From assembly GCA_026210745.1 (NCBI GenBank), contig CP110632.1, forward strand, positions 3,285,001 to 3,349,000: 64,000 nt of DNA, in the 5' to 3' direction. Under the pieces are notes generated by a model. It saw only the letters and a list, made by a program, of their open reading frames with translations. It was not told the DNA's origin and searched no databases. The translations under genes and the position numbers were made by a program. Below, piece by piece: positions 43,203-53,793 of the stretch. The stretch comes from Exobasidium rhododendri. Its lineage: Eukaryota > Basidiomycota > Exobasidiomycetes > Exobasidiales > Exobasidiaceae. How positions within the stretch are numbered: the stretch's first letter is position 1; each line of letters opens with the position of its first letter.

Positions 43203-45440
43203 TCACGAAGAGATGATGGCAGGTACAGGTGCAGGCGTGGCGCTTTGATCTCTCATTTGCTCGCTCTGAAGGGATGAAAAGACGGGGCTGTGGCTGGCAA
43301 GAGGACTAGAAATGAAGGATCCTGCTTTTGTCGCCGGAGTAGCTTTGGACTCCGCTGTTGCATTGAGATCCGTTGCTGAGGTGGCATCAATCAAGTTCTC
43401 TACTGATCTTTGTCCCTCGGAGACACCTGGTGAATAGAGAATCCGACCAGTATTCGATCGACCGATCTGTGGTCTTCCATCAATCGTTATCGAAGCTCGC
43501 GGACTTTCCATCGACGAAGAAGAGGACTTTCGATGATCGATCAAATTGTCATCTAACGTCGATATGCTACTGTTTCGATTGCCAGGATTGAGAACGTCGG
43601 TGCTGGATCGATTTTCTAACTCGACCTCGTCTCTCGGATTCATGGAGATCTTGATGTCTCTTGGCGGCGTCTTTCTATGAGCATAACGAGAGTTGTATTG
43701 CGGAGAGACGGCCGTACTTGCCACGCCCATACCCATCCCCATGCCTCCCATTCCTGCAGGCGGACGTCCCCTCTCCGCATCGTAATGGAATGCTCCCCCG
43801 CTTTTCTGCTGAGTGGCCATTGCAGCTGCATGAGCCGCGCGAACATCGTCAATCGTTGGCAGATCTAAAGGAGCAGCGGGAGCAGGAGGACCTTTACGTT
43901 GAGGCGGTGGATTTGCTTGACGACCTTGCGACGTAGTAGGACTCAAATTACCTTGCGTTGGCCAGCTAGCCTCTTCCCTTCTCTTTTGCTTGCTTCGACC
44001 TGCTTTGCTCGAAGGAACAGGAGGTGAGAGTGTGTTGGAGATGCCTGAATCTGTCGTCTCTGCCAGTGGATGACTCTGTTCTTGTGACGATCGAAATGGT
44101 CTTCGTGAGGAAGTACTGCTGCTTTCCGCTTGTGGCATCGATTCACTGTCCTGATCAACGAGTACGCTCGGTAAGTCGACTTGCCAAGACGGTTGACCTG
44201 TAGACAGTCCGACTTCGTCCCAACATCGCATCGATCGATCGGCCCAAGCTTCTAGTACAGGCCAACCTTTGTATTCTCCTCGAAGACGGAATCCGACATT
44301 GTTGCCATCACCACCTCGATCGCCTCCTCCCTTGCTAGCTCCTGAGCCTCCATTGGAAAAGTAGGATTCGTAACCTATCGTATCTTCTTCATCATTGCTA
44401 TCCGCGCTACTGGTATCCTCCAACGACCACAACTCTCCTCCTTCTAGTTCCTCCACCACGTACTGCAGGAATCGACCCCATCCACCTTCTCCTTCCCCTC
44501 TCCAAAGCACAATCTTTGTATCAAAATCCCGTCCAAATAAGATCACTTGACCAGGGGATCCTCCTCCACCAGGACTGGGACTCAAATCAACCCCGATGTA
44601 GTTGCCAACACGGTCAGTAACAAGAGGAATCCATCCACGACAAGAATATTGTGGTCGGATCCAACCTGAAGGGCAGCTACTCATCCAACCTTTCACTTCC
44701 GTGTTTGCTCCGGAAGATGGGTCCTCGTCAACGCTTCGCCAAAAGTTCCACTCATCTGCAATTGCATCCAGACTGAGTAAGGGCAAACCAAAGAAGAGGC
44801 CGTCGCTGCAACTATTGTTTGATTCGATTTCTTGCCCATCGTAGATCATGTAGCTATCTCGAACGGCAGGAGGTAGCGTGAACCCAATGATCGACTCCAG
44901 ATCATCCAATTGTGCTTCGGTTGCTGGCCAATTGAGAGTATCGGCTAGTTCAGAGTAATTCGAATCGCACCACGTTCGGATGCGCTTCCATGTATGTTTG
45001 AGGGATGGATAAGCCGTCGAAGGAATAGAAACGTTGGATGAGAGAGTAATGGAAGGTCTACCCTGAGCAGGTACGAGTGTAGCAGAAGACTGGTTTGCTT
45101 GATCAGCCACATTGACCGTAGCAGATGACCCATACGCGGAGAAGGTTGTCGCGATGGGGGAATGAGTGGGAGGATATTGACCATTAGGAGTAGCCGACGA
45201 TTTTGATTGCTTAGAGTAATGCGTATATGGTAGACTCCATGCCCCATTGTCTTCCAGGCTGCTGGGAGGGCCTCTTCTCATGGAATTAGGCAAGCCGCTA
45301 CCAAATGCCGACCTTTTGCGTTCTTGATAGCCATTGTGTGACGATGACGACGAACTACCATTGTCGGCTCCATTTGCGCCATTAAAGAGCGATGTGATGG
45401 ATGAAAAAAAGCCATTGCTGGCAAGAGATCCGTTCGACAT
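43203..45440 (-). CDS. SMI1: Cell wall assembly regulator of the SMI1/KNR4 family
   Basis: A single exon of 745 codons starts at ATG 45440. The SMI1/KNR4 (SUKH) domain spans about residues 145-330. It opens with KHTWKRIRTWCDSNYSELAD, then LDDLESIIGFTLPPAVRDSY, IYDGQEIESN, GLFFGLPLLSLDAIADEWNF and GWIPLVTDRVGNYIGVDLSP, ending WGRFLQYVVEELEGGELWSL. The flanking N-terminal and the roughly 400-residue C-terminal parts are low-complexity (Ser, Pro, Gln), with a Lys/Arg-rich KAGRSKQKRREEA. In yeast, Knr4 couples the cell-integrity MAP kinase pathway to beta-glucan synthesis and wall assembly. The long disordered extensions are typical of fungal members. No membrane segment is present. Confidence 0.93.
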   Translation of the reverse strand: MSNGSLASNGFFSSITSLFNGANGADNGSSSSSSHNGYQERKRSAFGSGLPNSMRRGPPSSLEDNGAWSLPYTHYSKQSKSSATPNGQYPPTHSPIATTFSAYGSSATVNVADQANQSSATLVPAQGRPSITLSSNVSIPSTAYPSLKHTWKRIRTWCDSNYSELADTLNWPATEAQLDDLESIIGFTLPPAVRDSYMIYDGQEIESNNSCSDGLFFGLPLLSLDAIADEWNFWRSVDEDPSSGANTEVKGWMSSCPSGWIRPQYSCRGWIPLVTDRVGNYIGVDLSPSPGGGGSPGQVILFGRDFDTKIVLWRGEGEGGWGRFLQYVVEELEGGELWSLEDTSSADSNDEEDTIGYESYFSNGGSGASKGGGDRGGDGNNVGFRLRGEYKGWPVLEAWADRSMRCWDEVGLSTGQPSWQVDLPSVLVDQDSESMPQAESSSTSSRRPFRSSQEQSHPLAETTDSGISNTLSPPVPSSKAGRSKQKRREEASWPTQGNLSPTTSQGRQANPPPQRKGPPAPAAPLDLPTIDDVRAAHAAAMATQQKSGGAFHYDAERGRPPAGMGGMGMGMGVASTAVSPQYNSRYAHRKTPPRDIKISMNPRDEVELENRSSTDVLNPGNRNSSISTLDDNLIDHRKSSSSSMESPRASITIDGRPQIGRSNTGRILYSPGVSEGQRSVENLIDATSATDLNATAESKATPATKAGSFISSPLASHSPVFSSLQSEQMRDQSATPAPVPAIISS

Positions 45441-46890
45441 GTTCACTTTCTGGTATCCCGGCCGACTTGCTGAAGGGAGTATTCGAGACCTGAGACGAAA
45501 AGGGGAGGAATATGATCAATTTTACTCTCCTGAACATCACAAGCAATGCTGCTTTATGTACACGTTGCACTCACTCTCAAATTATGCCAGGAGACTTTCA
45601 ACCAAGTGCAGATTGAGAGTGAGGCAGCAGAGACGAGTCGAAGGACGCTGTAGATCACTAGTTTAGATACCTTCTTTGGAAAAGGGGGGACGTCGGTGTG
45701 CAAATGACGCGGAGAAGAGCTTCTCACACAGCAAGCAGAATGGATACAGGTGTGTGAAGATCTCCAGCTTCGTCGTTGCTTTCGTCTGTGTGCGCGCCGG
45801 GCTTACGAAGCTGAAAAGTGATTTCGCGAGCTGCTGATCCGAGAAGCGAGGTCGAGGGATTGGTGTGGTAATGGCCTTGCAAGGGCGAGAAGATTGATGG
45901 GCGTCCTGAGTGTTCTGGATGTACTGCTCGTCTTTCTCCCCCTTCCTTGCACGTCCTATCTGTAGTGCTTCTCTGACCTCCTGTTGTTCTTGAACCCGGA
46001 AAGGTAGACGGAGGCACAGCACAGGTCGAAAGAGTTGAGCGTCAGTGTACTTTGCGAGACTTTCGTGACGAGCCTTTCCCTTTTTACCCCCCTTTAGAAC
46101 TGGCAGATCGACGCGCGCTAAAGAAAACAATACGTCTATAAGTGTCTTTGTGTTCCACCTGCAGCAGAATATCGTTTAAATATAGTAGCCAGCGTTCCAG
46201 AGAAATACACCCTAAAACTTTCATTTGACTGACACTCATTCTTCCGGCCTTACTCTCTGATGCGAAGAGAAGCCTCCTCCCCCTTCTTTCGCAGCTACTG
46301 CCAACGCACTGGGTGATCCTGATAGATAGCTGGTAAAAGAGTGGTGTGTGTGTGTGAGTGAGTACGCCATGTCGGTCACTATAGTCTTCTATGCAGTAGG
46401 TACACTGTCCAAAGTAGGGTGTGAAAAGCGGGGCTAGGAGAGATAGGCAGACTCGTCACTTCAGCGTCGGAAAATTCCCCTTGTAGAAGTAATGAACCAT
46501 AGGGACGGATGCACTAGAGTGGCCGAAAGATGACATCCCTACAGAGAACACTCGTTTCTCATCTCCTGGCGAGGCGAGCTAGAATCCTTGATCATGATGT
46601 CAATCCTGAGCAATGACATAGGATGTTCACTCGGATCAATGTCGGGGCCACTGATGTAGCGACCACACACGAATAGACAGTGCTTCCCTCATCACGAGTC
46701 ATTCAATCCATACATGATCACCCGCTGACATATCGCGAGCGCAAGAGCTGACAAAGCATGCCGCAACGAGATAAATTCTCCTTCTTTTAGGTCCGAGATC
46801 AAAGCACGAATGTATTGACTGTATCACGTTGGGGACATCGATGGGTCACACAATGAAAGGTCTAACGGCAGATTACCCCCCTGTCATAGC
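45441..46890. other. Intergenic region upstream of SMI1 and downstream of the 49-kDa subunit gene
   Basis: About 1.45 kb. A 155-codon minus-strand frame (46130-45663) starts at TTG, not ATG, and is compositionally noise-like, so I do not call it. A GT-rich run (46342-46357) is present. It is probably the SMI1 promoter and leader. Confidence 0.5.
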
Positions 46891-48547
46891 CTATCTGTCG
46901 ACTTCACCGAACACAAGGTCCATCGCTGGAAATGTCAAGGAAAGAAAAGGCAAGCTCGTCAGCAGACTGTATACAGCCATTCACTCCGATAGGCTTACTC
47001 ACTACCAATGATGGCCACCATGTCGGGTAGGTAATGATGCCGAGCCATCGTATCAGCTTGTGCCAGATGTGCGAAACCAGGAGCTCTAATCTTGCATCGA
47101 TATGGTCGATTACTTCCATCCGAAACGAGGTAGACACCCATCTCTCCCTTTGGCGCTTCAATGGCAGAGTAAGTTTCACCGGGTGGAACATGATATCCTT
47201 CACTGAACAACTTGAAGTGATGGATCAGCGACTCCATCGATTCCTTCATGCTTGCACGAGGAGGTGGTGTGAGCTTGTGATCGTCGACTTTGTATTGACC
47301 GGCTGGCATCTTGTTTAGACATTGCTCGATGATTCGTAGACTTTGTCGGAACTCCTCTATTCGGCAAAGGTATCGGTCGTAACAGTCTCCGTTCTTTCCC
47401 ACCGGTACGTCAAATTCGACTTGATCGTAAGCATCGTAGGGTGCTACCTTTCTGATGTCCCAAGGAACACCACTGCCTCTCAACATGACTCCACTGAAAC
47501 CGAAATCCAACGCTTGTTGAGCCGTGACCGTTCCAATTCCAATCGTTCGCCCTTTCCAGACTCGATTTCCCGTCACGACTTCTTCAATCTCATCTACTCG
47601 AGAAGAGAATTGCGTTGCCCACTTGTGAATGTCATCTAGCAGTCCGTGTGGCAGATCAAAAGCAACGCCTCCTGGTCGAACATAACGCGGCATGAAGACG
47701 AGCTCCGGAGACTCGCTCGTAAAATTCCATCAACTTCTCTCGTTCCTCGAAAGCCCACAAGAAGGGTGTGAGACCGCCGACATCCATGACGTGTGAAAGG
47801 ACAGCCATGCAATGATTCAAGATTCGAGTAATCTCACCAAACAACGTTCGGATCCACTTTGCTCGTTCAGGTACTTCGATATTGAGAAGCTTTTCAACGG
47901 CGCGAGAGTAGCAGAGTTCATTCGTCATCATAGAGACGTAGTCAAGCCGGTCAAAGTAGGGTAGCGCTTGTGTGTATGTCTTGTATTCGATAAGTTTTTC
48001 TGTTCCACGATGTAGCAAACCGACGTGTGGCTGAGAGATGCAAAGATAGGGTCAGCCCAAATGTACTTCCTTCAGCGCAGGTAGCATGAACATCACTCAC
48101 GTCAGTACGAAGAATTTCTTCACCATTCAGCTCCAAGATCAGTCGCAATACGCCGTGAGCAGCTGGATGTTGCGGGCTGCAGGACAAAGGAATGTAGATG
48201 AGCGGTCATCAAAAAACGTTAGGAAGCCACTTTACTTACCCAAAATTAACGGTAAAGTGACGCATACTGGCCTCCTTCCTTGTCCCTCCCTCCCTCAGAA
48301 GATTCTCTGCTGACTCTTCGTGTAGCTCTTCGACAGTGTGCATCTTCATCAGAGGTACGGTGGTGCCGGCAGCTTTGACTTGAGGGCGTGTATCTTCCAC
48401 TGCTGGACCGGCTTCAGTGGCTAAATAACGTTGAAAAGGTCGGGCAGCCATGGCCACAGGAAGGCGAGAGGTCGACGCAGACGTGATTGTTGGCAGGCGC
48501 ATCGCAACTCCACCACGTCGTAGGGAAGCGGCCACAATAGGTGCCAT
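46891..48547 (-). CDS. NDUFS2: NADH:ubiquinone oxidoreductase 49-kDa subunit, with an apparent +1 frameshift
   Basis: Exons 48547-48240, 48176-48101, 48030-47003 and 46925-46891 encode the quinone-site subunit of mitochondrial complex I. An N-terminal presequence rich in Arg, Ser and Ala precedes [78 protein letters not shown] and the C-terminal [12 protein letters not shown]. The exon lengths sum to one base more than a multiple of three. In the third exon the frame breaks at 47685/47684: GARLHAA is followed by one extra T, and [12 protein letters not shown] continues in the next frame. With that base skipped the product is 481 residues and collinear with the family. Unshifted, translation would stop at 47656. 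A sequencing or assembly error is most likely; a real lesion or recoding is possible. Confidence 0.92.
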
Positions 48548-48834
48548 CTTGTTGCTTGCTATGGTGTGTGCTCGAGCAAGTGTCGTGGTTAGCTCACACA
48601 ATCAACCATTCCTCCAATCGTTCCGTCTGGCGCCAATCATTTGGTTGCGCTGCTGACCGAGCAGTGAGCCTCGAGCACGTGCAGCTCGATTTTCCCCTTT
48701 CCCCTTCTTGCTGAAGTTTGTTAGCGCGTTTTGGCTCATCCTTTGGCAGGAACTTCGGAGAGGGAAAGGTGACTCGAAGCCAGGCCTAGATCTACCTACG
48801 TTTGCTCCCGGCGGCGACTTTGTGCTATGCAGAG
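48548..48834. promoter_or_regulatory. 287-nt divergent promoter of the 49-kDa subunit gene and TRL1
   Basis: Start codons of the two divergent genes are 287 nt apart, so regulatory sites for both lie here. No TATA-like element stands out. Confidence 0.45.
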
Positions 48835-51617
48835 ATGGGAGAGGTGCCCACATCAGAAGGGGAGATTGATGAAACAGGTGCAGATCGACTAGTTCATGCT
48901 TTACAAAGAATCAGGGATACTGGCAAGAAATCGCTCATTAGAAGCACAGATCATAATATCATCCTGCAAGACAGTAATGACGGCAGCAGCTCGACCTCTC
49001 ATTCGGCTTTGATCGAAGAGACAGTTGACGACGGTGTCCAAGGAGGTGATGGCGCTACGACATCATCTCGAGGTAGAAACGAGATCATCCTTACTTCTTG
49101 GAAGACGCAAGAATTCGCTTACCGCAAAGCAAGCAAGATTGGCTACGACGACGACGATGCATTACCCACCTTGGCTAGAGGTCTCTTCACTTCTTCTGAC
49201 GAAAAGGGGAAACACAGGATCGTTGTGAGGGGCTATGACAAGTTCTTCAATGAAGGAGAGATGCCATGGACGAAGGTGAGGGACGGAGAAGAGTGTTGTA
49301 GTGACCTCTTCAGTTATTCATCCCTCTTCTTCTTCTTCTTTGCCAGCCTGAATGCATTGCCGCATACAGCAGACCGCCCTATGATCTTTCTTTCAAAGAG
49401 AATGGCTGCATAATCTTCATTGCCGCTCTTTCCAATCATCAGCTTATCGTCACTTCCAAACACTCTCTAGGGGCCAATGAAAGCTCAAGAATCTCGCACG
49501 CTGAAAAGGGCGAAGAGTGGCTCGGTATACATCTTCGATCCGTGGGAAAGACGAAGCAAGATTTGGCTCAGCAGCTCTGGCATCAAAACGAGACCGCTGT
49601 AGCTGAGCTCTGTGATGATACTTTCGAGGAGCACGTCCTAGCCTATCCCGTCGAACGAACAGGACTGCACCTTCATGGCCTAAATGCAAATACTGCTCAA
49701 TTTCAGACAAGGTCGATGAAAGAGGTCGAGGCTTTTGCTGGAGAGTGGGGCTTCCTTTCTACCCGATCTGTCCAAGTCGATAGTATGGAAGAGGTCGTCA
49801 AGTTCACTTCCTCGGTAGCAGAGACAGGAAGATGGCAAGGAACAGCGCTCGAAGGATTTGTAGTGAGAACGCGAATGCCTACCAACCAAGATCCAGAGTT
49901 CACTCAGGGAAAGACTGTGGTACCTCCTCCTTATATGGATGGCCAGACGTGGTTCTACAAAGTCAAGTTTGACGAACCTTACCTGATGTATCGCGATTGG
50001 AGAGAGTTGACCAAAAAAATGATGACGGAAAGAGAGGCATACGACACATCGAGACAGGCAGGCGACGCAAGGATCAAACGACCAGAGCCAATCGAATTGA
50101 AGAAGAAGCGAGCCGAGACCCGACTATTTGTGCTGTGGTGTCATGAGAAGATGTACGGAAGTGACGATGGTAGATGTAGGCCCTGCCCGGAATTGTTTGC
50201 TGAATTGCAGCAAAACAAGGGAATCATTCGATTAAGAGACCTTTTTCTGGAGTATCTTGCTTCACCAGCAGGTAAAGAGAAAATGACCTCTTTAAGTGCT
50301 ACCTCCATAATGTCAAAAAGCAACGGGCCATACACCAAGACACTCCTTGTGCCGATTGCTATACCAGGATGTGGAAAGACTGCACTGGCTGTGGCCTTGA
50401 CGTCTTTGTTCCCCATGCTTCGACACATTCAGTCGGACGATGTCCAAACAAAAAAGACTGGGCCTACTTTCTTGAAGAATGTAGGCAGTGAGCTGGAAAA
50501 GTCTGATGTCATCTTTGCAGATCGGAATAACCACCTCTTCAAGCATCGAGATGAGATCGTCAAGAGTGTGAAGGCGTGGGAATCATCGACTTGTAACCAA
50601 TCTACCCCGAAGGGAAAACAAAATTCAAAGAAGAAAAGGGAAGCAGAAGTCGGGAAAGAAACAGCTGAGCGGCGGCACGTTCGTATGGTAGCAATAGTAT
50701 GGCAGGTAGACGATCTGCCATTGAATCATCTGCATCACCTGTGCTCAGACCGACTTGTGGAGAGAGGAGACAACCATCAAAGTCTACGAGTCGAATCAGG
50801 CAAGGAACACGAGCAGATCCTGTGGCAATTCTTGCAGACGCGCCAAGCGTTCAAGGGGGAGGGTCAAGAAGAGGAAGGTCAAGGTGATTCCACTTTCGAC
50901 GATGTCATTCATCTTGATGTCAAGTCGACATTAGAGGAAAGTGTTGCTGCTGTTGCCACACAACTAGCAGGCTACATCAATGTGCCCATTCCTACGGCAG
51001 AGCAAGTACACGAAGCTGCTGAAAAGGCAAGGCACTATCGAGTGAGTGTGAAAAAAGAACTGAAGACGGTCACCAGTCCTGCTATTCGATACTATGGGAT
51101 ATCGCTGGACTTGGACTTGGTCGATGTCGTAAAGAGTATCATAGCGCACGACAAAACAGCACAAGAGGCATTTGCAAAGCTCGTCGAAGACAAGCGAACC
51201 ATAACTCGCCCTCACGTCACTCTTGTTCACAATTCAGAGGTCGCGATGGAAGGCAAAGAAGGGCAAGTCTTGTTAGAAACAGCAGCTGCGAAGAAGAGGT
51301 GGCACTTCTATTCATCCATGTATCAGAAGACGACATCGATTATTCCTTTCAAGATGGAGATCGACTGTCTTGCCTGGGATGACCGGGCGATGTCATTGGG
51401 TATCTCTAATGTCACGATGGAGCAATCCAGTGAATTCGAGTCATTGCAAGGCAAGAGCTGGCGACCACACATAACAGTAGGAACATTTCACGAAGACATT
51501 CGACCCTACGAGGGCAATAGAGTGCTGTGTGAAGCCGATTCAGGCTCAACATCTGTGCGCTGCATCCACCTGGAGGAACCAATCCATGTGCAGGGCCGAC
51601 TGAAAGGATTGAATTGA
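48835..51617 (+). CDS. TRL1: Fungal tRNA ligase (ligase, kinase and cyclic phosphodiesterase domains)
   Basis: Exons 48835-49275 and 49347-51617 join to 903 residues. The start is the first in-frame ATG; the frame is open a further 11 codons only to a TTG. The N-terminal nucleotidyltransferase carries the ligase lysine in FKENGCIIFIAAL (about residue 164). EGFVVRTRMP and WFYKVKFDEPYLMYRDWREL are further ligase motifs. The central polynucleotide kinase has the P-loop IPGCGKTALA (about 487) and HIQSDDV. The C-terminal phosphodiesterase has its two H-x-T motifs in RPHVTLVHNS (about 768) and RPHITVGTF (about 853). All catalytic residues are therefore present. TRL1 seals tRNA halves after intron removal and joins HAC1-type mRNA in the unfolded-protein response. 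Confidence 0.96.
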
Positions 51618-53793
51618 TCTATCTTGCAATCACCCGCAACCATCCGAAAGCCGGACAAGGAAAAATGCCTTCATACTCTGGCAACGTAAAAGCAACCGGG
51701 TCGTGCGATGCATCGTGGAACGGAGAGATGACGCTCTAGCGTGATGCGAGGATAGATCTTGCCGATTCGGCCCTACTTTCAGCACATACACATACGGAGA
51801 CTGCCATTGACCTCGGCCTTCTGCCTGCAACGTCTTTTCGCCGAGCATCCCCTTGTCTCCCTAAATAGTTGGACAGTCAAGCAAGCCGTGGTCGACTAAT
51901 TTGAGACAGATATCCACCCACTCTGAATAGATCGAACTTAAAGAATCCCCTATTTGTTTGTCGAATTTGTCGCTTTGACCTCTTCTTCCCTCTGCTTGCA
52001 CCCTAACAGTCTGATGAAGTCGTAAGCGCAGTGCGAGTGCTTCGTTGGGGGGTCTTCTGGCTTTCAGGCAGTCTCGCGGAAGAAACCACCCCTGTTTAAT
52101 GTATTTGCATCCTACTTGCCGATCGAGTGGTCGATCTGAAGTCTCACCGAGCTGTTTGGTACAATATCTACAGGAACGATTGAATCTGTGATCGACAATG
52201 TTTGCTAAAGATACAAAAGAATTAGAACGACAGACAAGGTCCGTGTACCACTGGCTTTTGGCCACCATGTGAGCTTGGATCTCATCACCGCTTGAACCCT
52301 GTCTTTCAGCGTCACGAAGCTTGACCCTCCTATTTCTTCTTTCCTCTCCTCCCCCTTCCCCCCCCTCTCTTCTGCTACCCATGTCGAAATTCACTACTTT
52401 GGGCTGAAGAAGAGAAACAGGCCCGCCCTTTGGCTGTCTCATCTACTAACCCTCGCTCTCCACTTCACTTCTCGTTGTTCTCCAGAAAAGGTTCTCTGAA
52501 GAAGACGACTCGAGATGAATCACCGTGTCTGCTTTCATCCTTAAGCACTTTTTCCTCTTACTGCAGCAACTACCGACCAGAACCCTTCGAAGAGAGGGTC
52601 CCGACTCTCCGACAACCCGGAAAGTCTTTCATCACCCACCAGATCTCCTGAGTATTACCCCTAGTCTTCTCCATTCAATCTCATAAATTGACATCTTCAT
52701 TTGCCGATCCTCTCTATATCCCTCCTCTCATACCTTTTCACATCAGCATCATCATCATCACGATCAAATCATCCCTCTCTCCTCCCCTTCCAAATAATTT
52801 CACATTCATTTATATTAATACTCACAGTGCCAGGAGCTCTTCTCTTTCATCAAGTCGTCCCTCTTCCCTTCATCCCACTCGCTCTTCATTTGCAAAATCC
52901 TCGCCTTCGTTTCTCTACTCCTGCAGTCGAGCGATTTCACACTTACGCCTAATCAGCCTCTTCCACATTTGAGGACTCATTTCCGCCATCCATATTTCGA
53001 AGGTGAGTCATAGAGACATGTTGCACGGCCTTAACGAAGGGGAAGGAGGAACGTAGTGTCGCAATGAAGGATGGCAAATTCTACCACAACAGTCGATGCT
53101 GTAGCTGGAAGTGGACGCAGAGGTAGCTTGCGGGTGTTGTGCAGTGTATGTCGAAAAGGCACCGAGAAAGCCGATGGAGTATTAACAGGCAGCAGTGGCC
53201 TGGGTTGCAAAACATCCCCTTTTCCAATGCTGCTTGAAGAGCCATGATTTAAAGTGATATCTGTCCATTGAAGCAAGGTGATCCAACTACCAATGGTGCA
53301 ACAGACCTTGCTTGGAAGAGGTGTACGAGAAGGGGGGGCGCAGTGTAGATGCACACCAGCTATCATGGCGTGCAAGTCACTGACGTATGCTCCTTTCCAT
53401 TTCATTCCTCCTCCTCCTCGCACGTCTACGTAACGAACTCCGACTTCCCAATTTCCAAATCCTTCCTGACCTTGCTCTTTGACTTTCTCACCATCTCCGC
53501 CCTCGCCATCGTCGCCGTCTCGGCCGCGTCCCTTTTTCTCTTGGCCCACTTCACTCCGCCGCCTTCCAACTTCCTCCCCCGATTTGACCGCTCTGGCGTG
53601 ATGCGATCTTGCTACGACAAATCAATAATAAATCTACACCAAAAACAACTGCGCCCGTACCTCGATTCTCGGTGATCTCAAAACGCTATAATCACCTTCT
53701 ATTCTCCATGTCGCCGCTTCATTTCACCCTCTCACGACCCCTTCCTCCTTCTTCCCTTACGAATCGTTTCTTCCAATCTGCTCTTCTCTTTGC
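51618..53793. other. 2.2-kb interval upstream of the homeodomain gene
   Basis: This interval contains a questionable 193-codon minus-strand frame (listed separately) and long TC-rich stretches (52680-52980 and 53380-53790) that look like leader and promoter DNA of the homeodomain gene. A second minus-strand frame (53549-53031) is probably the complement of this biased sequence. Confidence 0.5.
51861..52442 (-). CDS. Questionable 193-aa open reading frame
   Basis: A continuous frame with a true ATG but no family I recognise. The first 50 residues are Gly/Glu/Arg-rich and look like noise. The second half is more protein-like, with NIVDHRFNRSCRYCTKQLGE, a CxxC, and ALALRLRLHQTV followed by WVDICLKLVDHGLLDCP. 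A shorter start at MVAKSQWYTD is possible. It could be a small lineage-specific gene or chance; other long shadow frames exist nearby. Confidence 0.3.
   Translation of the reverse strand: MRQPKGGPVSLLQPKVVNFDMGSRREGGEGGGEERRNRRVKLRDAERQGSSGDEIQAHMVAKSQWYTDLVCRSNSFVSLANIVDHRFNRSCRYCTKQLGETSDRPLDRQVGCKYIKQGWFLPRDCLKARRPPNEALALRLRLHQTVRVQAEGRRGQSDKFDKQIGDSLSSIYSEWVDICLKLVDHGLLDCPTI

Noticed and set aside
45663-46130. 155-codon minus-strand frame upstream of SMI1
   Set aside because: It begins with TTG, is compositionally like noise, has no domain and lies in the expected SMI1 promoter and leader.
53031-53549. 172-codon minus-strand frame before the homeodomain gene
   Set aside because: Its Gly/Glu/Lys-rich start is simply the complement of a pyrimidine-rich leader; no protein-like features.
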